A stretch of 61,029 nucleotides of DNA. Origin: a virus. The notes under the pieces were generated by a model. The model was not told where the DNA came from and searched no databases. It worked only from the letters and a program-made list of their open reading frames with translations. The position numbers and the translations under genes are program-made. The stretch spans positions 1 through 61,029 of IMG/VR virus record IMGVR_UViG_3300034106_002306; one strand, written 5' to 3'. Shown one piece after another: positions 8,949-19,100 of the stretch; the first letter of the stretch is position 1; each line of letters starts with the position of its first letter.

Positions 8949-9329
8949 TTAGTATGTTATTTCTGGATTAATTACAAAATAGCCACCTTCAACAGTACGA
9001 GCATAATCTTCTCCCGAGAAAACTTGAACATCGTATAATAAGTAACTAGATGGTAAAGCCGCCATTCCTGTTCTACCTATGCTGATATCGATATATCCGC
9101 TGACAAAACTTTCTCCTGCGGCTCCTGATATGATTTGTGGCTTTAAGTCTAATAAAATACCAGAGCTTGGTACATACACATTGTCGTTTGTATACCCTGC
9201 CCCATAACTTGCCCTTACATAGCCAGAAGCCGTGAAGCCCGATAAGTTCATTACAACTCCATCAGAGTCACGGGCAACAAGTCTCTTATAAAAAGAGTTT
9301 CCTTGTGTACCTGTTAAATTCATACACAT
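8949..9329 (-). CDS. BppU-like N-terminal domain virion protein
   Basis: 126 aa. It has the pattern of small phage baseplate or fibre-attachment domains: LTGTQGNSFYKRL at the start, DGVVMNLSGFTASGYVR, then a Leu-rich strand pair, and an ending close to FVINPEITY. This resembles the BppU N-terminal fold found in baseplate upper proteins. Two starts are possible, ATG at 9329 or at 9323; the second gives the cleaner family start MNLTG. A late-promoter-like box overlaps the start region. Confidence 0.55.
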   Translation of the reverse strand: MCMNLTGTQGNSFYKRLVARDSDGVVMNLSGFTASGYVRASYGAGYTNDNVYVPSSGILLDLKPQIISGAAGESFVSGYIDISIGRTGMAALPSSYLLYDVQVFSGEDYARTVEGGYFVINPEITY

Positions 9330-9337
9330 TATTACAC
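9330..9337 (-). promoter_or_regulatory. Candidate late promoter box
   Basis: Minus strand TGTGTAATAATG overlaps the first possible ATG (9329), directly after a terminator T-tract. If used, the start at 9323 would be the likely translation start. Confidence 0.4.
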
Positions 9338-9361
9338 AAAAAAAGCCCCTTTCGGGGCTTG
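9338..9361 (-). terminator. Rho-independent terminator after Ig-domain gene
   Basis: Minus strand AAGCCCC-GAAA-GGGGCTT followed by TTTTT. Confidence 0.85.
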
Positions 9362-9380
9362 AGAAGAGATATTTTAAAAA

Positions 9381-10208
9381 TTAAGCATTATCTCCAGTTG
9401 GGACTGGTGGAGGAGGAGGTGGAGGAGTTGGCTCATTTACAGTTACAATAGCCACATCACTCTTTACAGATCCAGCAACGTTACTAACTGTTACAGAATA
9501 GTTTCCTGAATCAGAGATTTGAGCGTTAGCAATTTGGAAAGCACTTCCAGTGGCGGCTAGAATAATTTCACCATCTTTATCCCATTGGAAAGACAAAGGC
9601 TGATCACCCATGACTCCTACGTTCAAGTAACCAAATCCGCTAACATTCAAATTAAGATTTTGAGGTTGAGATGTGATTACTGGAGCCTGAAACAAACTCA
9701 AGTAAACACTAGAGCTAACAGTTGAACCTGCTGGATTATTAATCTTAACATTATAAGAACCCAAGTCTCCAGTTCCGACGCTTGCTATAGAATAAATTGA
9801 AGAATTCGCTCCTTCAACATCTAAATTATTTTTAGTCCACTGGTAAGTTAATGGAGAATCACCACTTGCCACTACGGAAAATTCAGCAGCTTGTCCATCT
9901 AGAACCTTTTGATCTACTGGTTGAGAAGTAATAAACGGAGCAACAGCTTCAGTGTATCCTAAATTTTCTAATACTACATTTTTTACATAATCATAATCAG
10001 CCTGAGCGGTTTGCTCAGGTGGCCAATCCTGCCAGTCATCTCCTGCAAGATTAGTATAAGTCCTATCTAATACTAGATCTGCTGGATTTTTCATCACAAC
10101 AGAGAATTTCACTCCTTCATGAGGATCAAATGCATTAAAGTCAACGCAAAGCTGCGTCACATTTGCGCCAGATGGCTTTGGGTAAACGGGGATAAATATT
10201 GTATTCAT
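9381..10208 (-). CDS. Virion protein with two Ig-like domains
   Basis: 275 aa. An N-terminal 90-residue part of unknown fold is followed by two immunoglobulin-like repeats (about 92-172 and 173-258). Each has the ITSQP start, a LTYQWTKN or LSFQWDKD tryptophan strand and a final Gly-x-Tyr-x-Val strand (GSYNVKINN, GNYSVTVSN). The tail is Pro-rich. Ig-like domains on phage virions are thought to help weak binding to cell surface or mucus glycans. Here the gene lies next to lectin-like genes, which supports an adhesion role. Confidence 0.75.
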   Translation of the reverse strand: MNTIFIPVYPKPSGANVTQLCVDFNAFDPHEGVKFSVVMKNPADLVLDRTYTNLAGDDWQDWPPEQTAQADYDYVKNVVLENLGYTEAVAPFITSQPVDQKVLDGQAAEFSVVASGDSPLTYQWTKNNLDVEGANSSIYSIASVGTGDLGSYNVKINNPAGSTVSSSVYLSLFQAPVITSQPQNLNLNVSGFGYLNVGVMGDQPLSFQWDKDGEIILAATGSAFQIANAQISDSGNYSVTVSNVAGSVKSDVAIVTVNEPTPPPPPPPVPTGDNA

Positions 10209-10255
10209 TTTCTTATTTTAATCTAAAATTAATTTATTCTAATATTTTTTACACT

Positions 10256-12376
10256 TTATAATCCGAATCTTCCTTTTGTAGCGTTGTAATTTTGCAAGAC
10301 TTGAGCGGCTGTTAATTGTTTTGTATATAATCTTAAACTTGCGATAGTGCCAGTAAATCTTTCTCCTGTAGTCGCTGGATTAGATGCTATTTGAGGGGCA
10401 GAAGCAGATAATGTCGCACTGGATGTAGCATTAGTAGTAGATGCCACTCCGTTTACATAGACTATATATTGATTTGATGCATTTCTTACTCCCACGACAT
10501 GATACCAAACATTTTGCGATACAGCAGTTTGATGCGTTGTAGTTGTTCTTACTCCTACCGCGTTAAAATCAGTTAAAGCAAATCCAGATCCATTTGGATA
10601 ATATAAAGCAATAAATCCAGCAACATTTGATGACTGTGAAGCGTAAATAATATTATTTGTTACTGCTGCTGTAGAATATACCCAAACTTCAATTGCAAAT
10701 TGTCCAGTTCCAAATGCAAGTCCACTTGTAGGCAATGTGCCATACTTAGCATTTGAATCAAATATAATTCCACCATTATTATTAGAAGTATAAACTGGAG
10801 ATCCTATCAAAGTACCATTGTATCCATTTCCACTAACATCATACCAAGTTGCTCCCGATCCAGCATAACTATCCGTATTGCCAGCGTCTAAATCTAATAC
10901 TAAATTTTCTCTTGCTATGTTGTTATCAAATCTAGCTTTAAAAGATTGATAATTAGACACTACTTCTGATTGACTTAAAGCCCTTTGATACATTCTGACT
11001 AAGTAATATTCATGTTGAGCAGGCCAGATATATCCTTGCGTAGTTGGATTTCCAACATAAGCAGATCCAATATTCATTTGAGCATAAGCAACTTGAGCAG
11101 TTGTCGCGGCTACAGTTGTAGGACCAGCAACTAAATTTCCATTTATATAAAGACTTAATACATCTCCTGATCTAGTAGCAGTAATGTGCATAATTTTATC
11201 TTGATAACTTGCAACATTGCAAGATATGCCTACAACAGTAGATGCGCTATTCCAATAAACATACCATAAATCTGTTCCAGCAAAGTATAATCCGCTATGT
11301 TGTCCTGTCCATAAAACTATTGCTTGTACTGTTTGTGTTGTTAATGCATTATCATAAGTATAAACGCTTCGAAAACCTTTTGGATTTACTGCTACTTCTA
11401 CTGTGTGGTCTCTGTATATTAAATTTAAAATTGTACTTGTTAAATTTTGACCACCAAATGAACTTATAGCATAAGGAGTGCTAGTATTAAAATTAGAAAC
11501 AAATGCTTTAGCGTTATATCTTGGATTTGCCCCATTAAAAACAAAATCAAAACCATTACCACTCAAATCAAATACGCATCTATCTGTATTAAAAATACCC
11601 CATTTTTGCCCAAGATATGTGTGGACTTGTTTCATCTCAGTAGAGTTTAATGCTCTATTGAAAATAAGTATCTCGCACATATCGCCGTTATAATATCTTC
11701 CACCACCGTGGCCCCAATATCCTATAGCTAAAGCAGTAGTAACCTGTGCAGTATTAGCATAAACAGTTCTTGTAGTCTGCGCAGTCCCGCTTATATAAGG
11801 AGTTGCATTCGCACCAGATTTATTTAATGATAATAATTGGATAACATTATCAGTATAAGTCCAAGGACTAGCAGAAGCATCTACGAAAGAAGATCCGTTT
11901 CCATTTGCATAATAAAATTGACTTAAATTATTAACTCTTTGTATTACAAAACCTGCGGTTCCACCACCATGATAATTATCAATTAAAACTGCATAATTAT
12001 AAACTTGTGTTGCCGGTTTATAAATTATAAAAATACTTGCATCAGTTGGGAGAGATATTCCTGATGATATAATTAAATTATCAAGATTACCTGCATTAAA
12101 ATTCACACCTTTTCTGCTATTAATTATTGAACTTCTTGAAGGTTGATATGAAGAATTTGACTGATTTGCGTGAAAATTGTTTCCACTTTTATCACGCCAT
12201 TGACTTACTTCTGTTCCAGAACTATAACTAAAAGTTGAATCATCTGAAGCATCAAGCCAAAGCAGTAATCCATTTTTTACAGGCAAATCTGTAGTTGGAT
12301 ATGATTTATTTTGTGATGAATCTAAACACATCACTAAACCATCTGTTATTAGGCGAGGAGAATATTGTAATGCCAT
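10256..12376 (-). CDS. LamG/concanavalin-type lectin virion protein 1
   Basis: 706 aa with about three LamG-like beta-sandwich segments. Each begins near a DLDA or WLDA signature (LLLWLDASDDSTFSY, NLVLDLDAGNTDS) and contains WYHVVGVRN-type strands. The C-terminus QNYNATKGRFGL is nearly the same as in the next two genes. Such domains bind carbohydrates and are common on phage fibres. The gene sits in a tandem of three related genes, probably from duplication. No chaperone domain is present. Confidence 0.72.
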   Translation of the reverse strand: MALQYSPRLITDGLVMCLDSSQNKSYPTTDLPVKNGLLLWLDASDDSTFSYSSGTEVSQWRDKSGNNFHANQSNSSYQPSRSSIINSRKGVNFNAGNLDNLIISSGISLPTDASIFIIYKPATQVYNYAVLIDNYHGGGTAGFVIQRVNNLSQFYYANGNGSSFVDASASPWTYTDNVIQLLSLNKSGANATPYISGTAQTTRTVYANTAQVTTALAIGYWGHGGGRYYNGDMCEILIFNRALNSTEMKQVHTYLGQKWGIFNTDRCVFDLSGNGFDFVFNGANPRYNAKAFVSNFNTSTPYAISSFGGQNLTSTILNLIYRDHTVEVAVNPKGFRSVYTYDNALTTQTVQAIVLWTGQHSGLYFAGTDLWYVYWNSASTVVGISCNVASYQDKIMHITATRSGDVLSLYINGNLVAGPTTVAATTAQVAYAQMNIGSAYVGNPTTQGYIWPAQHEYYLVRMYQRALSQSEVVSNYQSFKARFDNNIARENLVLDLDAGNTDSYAGSGATWYDVSGNGYNGTLIGSPVYTSNNNGGIIFDSNAKYGTLPTSGLAFGTGQFAIEVWVYSTAAVTNNIIYASQSSNVAGFIALYYPNGSGFALTDFNAVGVRTTTTHQTAVSQNVWYHVVGVRNASNQYIVYVNGVASTTNATSSATLSASAPQIASNPATTGERFTGTIASLRLYTKQLTAAQVLQNYNATKGRFGL

Positions 12377-12387
12377 ATAGTTTTAAA

Positions 12388-13569
12388 TTATAATCCGAAT
12401 CTTGATTTATCTGCTTGGAAATTTTGCATAATTTGTTGTGCGGATAATGCAGTATTATATATTAATACATTAGCTATCCTACCATCAAAATATTCTCCAT
12501 TTAATTCTCCTTGTCTACCAATGATAAGCGGACCAGTTCCTGTATAAGTGAAGCCAGATCCTTTTGTAGCGACTAATACTCCATTTAAATAAATATAAGC
12601 ATTTGATACAGTGTATACTCCAACTAAATTCATCCAAACGTTTGTATTACCTGCGCCAGCCACTGTAACAGGAGTCCAATTATCAGTAAATCTTACATTA
12701 CTATTCTCAAATCCAAAATAAAAAGAATTACCAGAATTTGCATTTGTCCATTGAGATAATAATTCTCTATAACTTAAATTATTAGAATTTCGATAACACC
12801 ATACACTTACTGTATAGGGAGCAGTTGATGTAGGAACTATAGAAGAACCAACACTAGTTATATAATCATCCGAACCATCAAACGCAATACTTCCATAATT
12901 AGAAGCATTTAATAATGGACCATTAGTTAATGTTCCAGATCTATTGTTACCGCTTACATCTCTCCAAATAGTATTACCAATATAATAAGGATTAAAAGTC
13001 GTAGCACTAGAAGCTCTTTCTACTTGCATTCCATCCCACCAAATATTAATACCTGCACCACCTGAATTTGGTCCATCCAATCGACCTTGGATGAAAGCTG
13101 TTGTTGCCGCTGATATTGTAGCGGTAAATGAAACCCTTGTCCATGAAGTAGATATTGATATTGCTCCATAATAACTAGTGATAGCCACTCCATTAGAATC
13201 TGCGGGTATTAGAAATAATTCTCCAGTAGTAGCTACACTAGCTTTTACATAAACACTTATTGTCCAAGTTTGACCATTGGCTGCTGGAGCTAAATTCCAA
13301 GTAGATAACGCGCCGGGACCATAGTTAATTGTATTGGTGAATGGATCGTTTCCCGTAACTGCCATTTTCATTGGAATAGATCCATACTGCCTAGTCATCG
13401 TTGTATCTCTAGAAAGAGTTGCCGCATTTGCAGCATTAACTCCAGCCCATGCAAAAATATCAGTTGGATTTGGCATTACATTTGGACTATAACTTCTCAT
13501 ATAAGAAGCATCTAAATCTAAAACCAATCCATTTCTAACTATTTGCGGTCCATTATTTACTGTACTCAT
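12388..13569 (-). CDS. LamG-type lectin virion protein 2
   Basis: 393 aa. The start LVLDLDASYMRSY is followed by a carbohydrate-binding-module-like segment (about 30-190) and a LamG domain (about 205-385). The C-terminus QNFQADKSRFGL matches the neighbouring paralogues. It lies 11 bp from the previous gene and 3 bp from the next. A receptor-binding or surface-attachment role is inferred. Confidence 0.7.
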   Translation of the reverse strand: MSTVNNGPQIVRNGLVLDLDASYMRSYSPNVMPNPTDIFAWAGVNAANAATLSRDTTMTRQYGSIPMKMAVTGNDPFTNTINYGPGALSTWNLAPAANGQTWTISVYVKASVATTGELFLIPADSNGVAITSYYGAISISTSWTRVSFTATISAATTAFIQGRLDGPNSGGAGINIWWDGMQVERASSATTFNPYYIGNTIWRDVSGNNRSGTLTNGPLLNASNYGSIAFDGSDDYITSVGSSIVPTSTAPYTVSVWCYRNSNNLSYRELLSQWTNANSGNSFYFGFENSNVRFTDNWTPVTVAGAGNTNVWMNLVGVYTVSNAYIYLNGVLVATKGSGFTYTGTGPLIIGRQGELNGEYFDGRIANVLIYNTALSAQQIMQNFQADKSRFGL

Positions 13570-13572
13570 ATT

Positions 13573-15873
13573 TTATAATCCATATGTTGCACGGGTTGCA
13601 TTGAAATTTTGTAATACTTCTGAAGAGGTCAATGATCGGCTATATATTTTTACATTAGGAATTTCTCCATCGTAACTTCTTGTTAAAACTCCACCAGCAG
13701 CCCCATCAAAATCTGCGCCTATCGCAATTGGTGTTGTTACTGAGCGTAGAGGCTTGTTGCCATTAGTGTCTGTTTGAATAAAGACTCCATTTCTATACCA
13801 AGAAACATTACCATTATCATATACAACTGTATAATTGATATATGATGAAGTTGAAAGGCTATGAGGTATAGAATGTGTACTATAACCATCACCATTTGCG
13901 CTGCCCACCAAGAAATAAATACTTCCTTGAGCAAACCAATTAAAAAATAATAAGAAACAAAAGTTAAAATCAGCACTAGACCCCCATTTAGATACCAAAC
14001 TAGTTTGCGTTGTTGTACTATTTGGTTTTGTCCATACATCAATTGTTAATTGTGTATTGCTAGGTAATGTGATTATATTTGTATTTATAAAACTCTTATT
14101 TGCAGGAGTAAAAGTATAACCGCTAGAACTATAAAGTATATTTGATATATTTGAATTGTTATTATTTCCACTTAAATCTACTATTCCTGCTCCACCAGAA
14201 GCAGTTCCTGTTTCGTATGGTCCAAATGCTAAATTGTAAACTTGTACGTTGTTATGATAAAAACTACTATCAAGATACAAAGGACTAGTTGAAGTTCTTC
14301 TGACTGACCTTGTTAGAACTCCATCTACAAAATAACTAACGTTTATTCCATCGTATATGATCTCAAAAAGTGTTGAAGAAGTGTAAGCTATTGAAGCACC
14401 AATACCAGTACCGCTTTCAAACACAACTGCCGTGGCAGTGTCTGTTATATACCAAGCATAATCTAATGTTGTATATTGAATACCTTTAATTACTGGGTTT
14501 GTGTTTAAAGATATCATCGCCGCCAAATTTGTTTGGCTTGCATAGAAACTTACATAGCATGGAGTTGTATATGATTCTGTGCTATAAATTCTAGCATTTA
14601 CCCAGCTATTTCCTGCTGTATTTTTTGTAAATCTTGATTCTCCAGAAACAGATTGAGTTACGTTTGCTAAATTTGCAGTAAATGAATTACCGGGGTATTT
14701 AAAAGCGGCTGGTTTTTTTAATGTATTTATTGTTAATGTCGGATTTTTCATTAACAGGTATCCGCTTGTAGCAAATCTACTTGGATTACAAAATCCGGGA
14801 TATAAAAACACTGCCAATGTTCCGCCTCCTGCTCCTGCAACAGCACTGGTTAGAGTTACAGTTCTCCAAACCCCTTTAGTCAAGTCAGGAACACTTAAAG
14901 TACCTGCCGGTGCATTTCCTCCATAATTTTCAAGCACTAAAAGAGTAGCATTATTTCCATTTACTCCGGGATCAACAGCATCTGAACTAATAAAATAATC
15001 GCATGAGAAAACGGCATATTCTCCAGATTTTATATTGACAGTATTTCCATGATAATGACAACCATTTGTTCCCAAGTCGTACCTATAAACGATGTCATTT
15101 TGTTTTATTATGTAATCTCCAAATATTTGATTATAACCAAGTCTTGTAAACGTTCCAGTTCCATTAATAGCAAACGTTACGTTATTGTTCGCGCCAGATC
15201 CTTCGCCAGATGTTCCATATGATTTAAACCAATTAATATCTTTTTCTCTACGAGGAACAATGTCGTTATTTTTAAGTTGATAACTTCTTACAAATGGAGT
15301 AGCATAAGATTTCTGCTCCAATTGCCTACCATCAATATAATAAGTAGTACCTACAGTATTAATTCCTGCAAAATTTATTCTACAAACAACGAAAAAAGTA
15401 TTAGACTGTGTTGTAAAAGTATGAGTAACTCTTTTCCATTTTCCAACATCTGCTTGAGTTATCGCTCCGCCACCATTTTCTGTTATATATCCAATATCAG
15501 ACCCATATTGCACGGGTCGTAATACATCTAAAGAAACTCCAGCAGGCATACTCTCTACATATACATAACAACTATAAGTATATACAGTTGAACCTCTAAC
15601 AGGAATGATTGATTCCATGTCTAACATTGCATCAGCGCCAGTACTATTTCTAGACGCTCTTAAAGAGTAATCTCCAAAATAAGAAAATGCAGTAGATCTA
15701 GCTGCTGTAGCATTTGCTGGATAATAAGTACTTACAGCGTTTTCAAAAGAGTCATAATCAGCAAAAATTAAATTAGTTGTAGGCTCACCACGAAAACTCT
15801 TTAAAAATTCTCGGTTATAGTACAACTGTAAATCTTTTTTTACTATTCCTCTGTTGGCGTGTTGAACGGACAT
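13573..15873 (-). CDS. LamG-type lectin virion protein 3
   Basis: 766 aa. Two jelly-roll-like segments in the first 400 residues (with YYIDGRQLEQKSYATPFV typical of CBM-type sandwiches) are followed by at least one LamG domain near 560-760 (TIDVWTKPN, GEIPNVKIYSRSL). The C-terminus QNFNATRATYGL matches its two paralogues. A late-promoter-like box lies directly upstream (15874-15887). Confidence 0.7.
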   Translation of the reverse strand: MSVQHANRGIVKKDLQLYYNREFLKSFRGEPTTNLIFADYDSFENAVSTYYPANATAARSTAFSYFGDYSLRASRNSTGADAMLDMESIIPVRGSTVYTYSCYVYVESMPAGVSLDVLRPVQYGSDIGYITENGGGAITQADVGKWKRVTHTFTTQSNTFFVVCRINFAGINTVGTTYYIDGRQLEQKSYATPFVRSYQLKNNDIVPRREKDINWFKSYGTSGEGSGANNNVTFAINGTGTFTRLGYNQIFGDYIIKQNDIVYRYDLGTNGCHYHGNTVNIKSGEYAVFSCDYFISSDAVDPGVNGNNATLLVLENYGGNAPAGTLSVPDLTKGVWRTVTLTSAVAGAGGGTLAVFLYPGFCNPSRFATSGYLLMKNPTLTINTLKKPAAFKYPGNSFTANLANVTQSVSGESRFTKNTAGNSWVNARIYSTESYTTPCYVSFYASQTNLAAMISLNTNPVIKGIQYTTLDYAWYITDTATAVVFESGTGIGASIAYTSSTLFEIIYDGINVSYFVDGVLTRSVRRTSTSPLYLDSSFYHNNVQVYNLAFGPYETGTASGGAGIVDLSGNNNNSNISNILYSSSGYTFTPANKSFINTNIITLPSNTQLTIDVWTKPNSTTTQTSLVSKWGSSADFNFCFLLFFNWFAQGSIYFLVGSANGDGYSTHSIPHSLSTSSYINYTVVYDNGNVSWYRNGVFIQTDTNGNKPLRSVTTPIAIGADFDGAAGGVLTRSYDGEIPNVKIYSRSLTSSEVLQNFNATRATYGL

Positions 15874-15887
15874 AATAAGTTTTACAC
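15874..15887 (-). promoter_or_regulatory. Candidate late promoter box
   Basis: Minus strand GTGTAAAACTTATT is adjacent to the ATG at 15873. Confidence 0.4.
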
Positions 15888-15900
15888 TATTATTATATTG

Positions 15901-16176
15901 TTAATTTGAGGGTAAGAATACTTTACCTACTACTGAATCTCTTTTACTCAATAGTTTTTGTTTTAGGACTTCAATTCGGTCTTTAACTTTTTCATAAACT
16001 AATTGGCACACCTCTTCTTGGTCTTTTCCTGTGCATTCCAATAAAGTAGCCACCTCTTCTATGTTTAAAGACTTATTATTAGTTGTGTCAGTTAATAAAA
16101 ACCCAACAATAATTCTGTCAGGACTATCAACTGGGCATAACTCGTATTTGTATATTTTGTATTCAATTTCTTCCAT
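15901..16176 (-). CDS. Small acidic protein between fibre genes, unknown
   Basis: 91 aa, acidic, alpha/beta N-terminal half and helical C-terminal half. It lies 6 bp after the stop of the 2477-aa fibre. Small genes after fibre genes often encode assembly chaperones, but no motif supports that here. Confidence 0.5.
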   Translation of the reverse strand: MEEIEYKIYKYELCPVDSPDRIIVGFLLTDTTNNKSLNIEEVATLLECTGKDQEEVCQLVYEKVKDRIEVLKQKLLSKRDSVVGKVFLPSN

Positions 16177-16182
16177 AAAATT

Positions 16183-19100
16183 TTATTTGTATAGTGGTAT
16201 AAATACTGTATCTCCGGGATTGGCCGCGCCAGTTTGAATTGGCATCCATCCAACAAATGTTTTACCAGCCGTACCTCCTGCTGCTCCTACAAGTTGAGCA
16301 GTTTCAACTCTAAGAACTGGAGCAGTACCATCGCCTTTAATATGAAGCCTTGCTGCGGCTGGATTAGTTAAACCAATTCCAACGTTACCATTAGTTTCTA
16401 ATGAGTGATAAGTGCTTGCTCCAGCGCCCAAAAGGAGTTTTCCATTGTCTGTCCTAATTGTAGAGTTTCCTAATCCGCCGTCTGTTGATCTATTAGAAGA
16501 ATTAGTGAACATCACCAATCCATTAAGGTTACTATTTCTACGGAATACTAACGCAGCAAAAGCATTTGATCCTGTATTAGCATTTCTAACGGCAGAAATA
16601 TTCCCTCCGTTTACATCATCATAAACATCAAACTTTGTATCAGGAACTGTAGTTCCAACACCAACGTAACCATTGCTTGCGTCAATGCGCATTCTTTCTG
16701 ATGTACCATTAGCATAGAATCTTAAGTGAGCCGCAGTTGCACCATTGCTGTTATAATTAATGAACATACCATCTGTATTGACCGTAGATTCATTTCTAAG
16801 AACTCTTATGTTTGCGTATATATCGTTAGCGCTAGAGGCAGTGTTTAATACCGCGACTGTTCCAAATCTTAGAATGTTTGCAGAAGCAATGCTAACATCA
16901 CCACCAGAGACTTGCAATCTATAAGCTGGATTTGTTAAACCAATACCAACATTGCCTAAATTATTAATTCTAACTCTTTCTACGTTAGGAAGATCAAATG
17001 GAGAAGTATGCAATGCAAGACCGACTTTTCTATTATAACCTGCTCCTGCTCCACCAGCGCCGATGTCTTCTTCTGAAACAGCATATATACAAGCAGATTT
17101 TTCAAGAGCATTTGGCGCATCAACGCTGCCGCCACCCATCTTTATACCCCATTTTGCATTATTATTTGAATTAGACGCTGGAACAGCGTTAAATGGAGCA
17201 GTTAATATTAAGAAGTCATTAACCAAATTAGCATTCATTAACGCACTGGTGCTAATTGAACCTAATTGTATTCTTGAACCTGTAGGAGTAGTTTCTACAA
17301 CATGTAATCTACTGGTGGGAGTAGTTATATTTATACCAAAATTTCCACCATTTTTTAATGTAACTTGTTGAGAACCAGATCCAGCAGCACCAAATATTAG
17401 ATCTCCGCCATTTGTATGGAGACGAACGTCATTTGAACCAGCCTCTCTTCTCATTCCATGAGACGAACCTCCAACGAAAAATCCTCCTGCTACCGCATTA
17501 CTATTAGCATCAGATACCACGAATCCTCTAACATCTAATTTTTGAGCAGCGGCTGTCGCGCCTATGCCTACGTTGCCATTTGTAACAGCTAAATATGTAT
17601 TATAGTTTGTGCTTACAGTTCCATCACCATAAACAACCATTGAAGTAAGATTATTAGAGCTTCCTCTAAAAGATGTTGATCCACCATTAGTAGAGGATAT
17701 AATGTTAGAACCGCCATCTAAATAATTCAAATGAGTGAAAAAAGAAGAACTTGATGCGATACGAATCTCACCGTTAACTTGTAATTTAGAAGCTGGATTA
17801 GTTGTGCCAATACCTAAATTTCCCTCAACGATTAATCCATTCGCAGGAGCAGCGACATTATAAGTATTTGAACCTATACTTGCGTTACCAATAACAGATA
17901 ATTTATTAATAGGATTATTTGTGCCAATTCCTACTTCGTTATTTTTTACTACTAAGTCGCCGCTGCCATATTGACCCATTACTATTCTATCGTCTGCGAA
18001 TACTTCAAGCACTGGTAAACCAGCAGAGTTATTAACGGACATCAAAGAGTCGCTCAAATCATCTACAACACTAAACAACGTACCATTTGTTCCATCCGCT
18101 CTAAATACAGTATCATTTGAAACAGAAGAAACGACATGAAGTTTACCACTAGGCAATGTCGTACCTATTCCAAGATTTCCTGCGGTAGTAGTATTAATAG
18201 ATCTAATATAATCTAATCGTGCTACCGCTTCAGACTCAGAAGTATCTCTTGTAAACCAAGTTAGCCAATTGCTCCCTGCTTTATTTAAGAATCTAATATT
18301 ACTATAGTGATAAAGAATATCGCGTAATTCTAGAGATCCAACTATTTGGAAATTGCCATCTGTTTTTAAAATATTTTCACCAATACGGTAAAGATTCACT
18401 TCAGTGTCTCCACCAAATGTTATACCACTAGCTGCCGTTGTAGAACCTAAACCACCAACAGATAATAAAGTAGTTGGGGTATTTGTACCAATACCGACTC
18501 TACCATTTTGTTTAATACGCATGGTTTCGGGGCGGTTATAAAGATTTTCATTTACATAATTATTTTGAAATATATGATCTTGATAAGCACCATATATCAT
18601 ACTATCTGAACCTACAGCCGCTCCTGCATTTCCAAATGCGACATATCCACCAACATTATTATCTAAGAAAACTAAACCTGCATATGTTCCATTATCAGCA
18701 GAATTTCTGAATGTTATGTAATTACTTGCATTAGAATCAAGTAACACATTTGTTCCTGCTGGAGTAGTGCCGATTCCCGCTGGAATAGAAGCGCGGACAT
18801 TCAATAGCGCAGTAGGAGTAGTTGAACCTATACCGACAAATGATCCATCAATAACCATCCTTGTAGTACCACTTGTACCAAAAGAAAGAGGTTGGTTATT
18901 TAAAGTTTGTAATTTAACTTGATAGCTAGTTCCATCTCTTACAGCAGAAAATTCTCCCAAAGCAACCCCTAATTCACTCAATTTAAAACCTACTTTATTA
19001 TTAGCAGAAACTCCATTGCTTCTAATATTAGCTAATATATTTTCGCCGCTATTTAAGTTAACTTGGAATTTGTCTCCGGGATTTGTTATACCTATACCAA

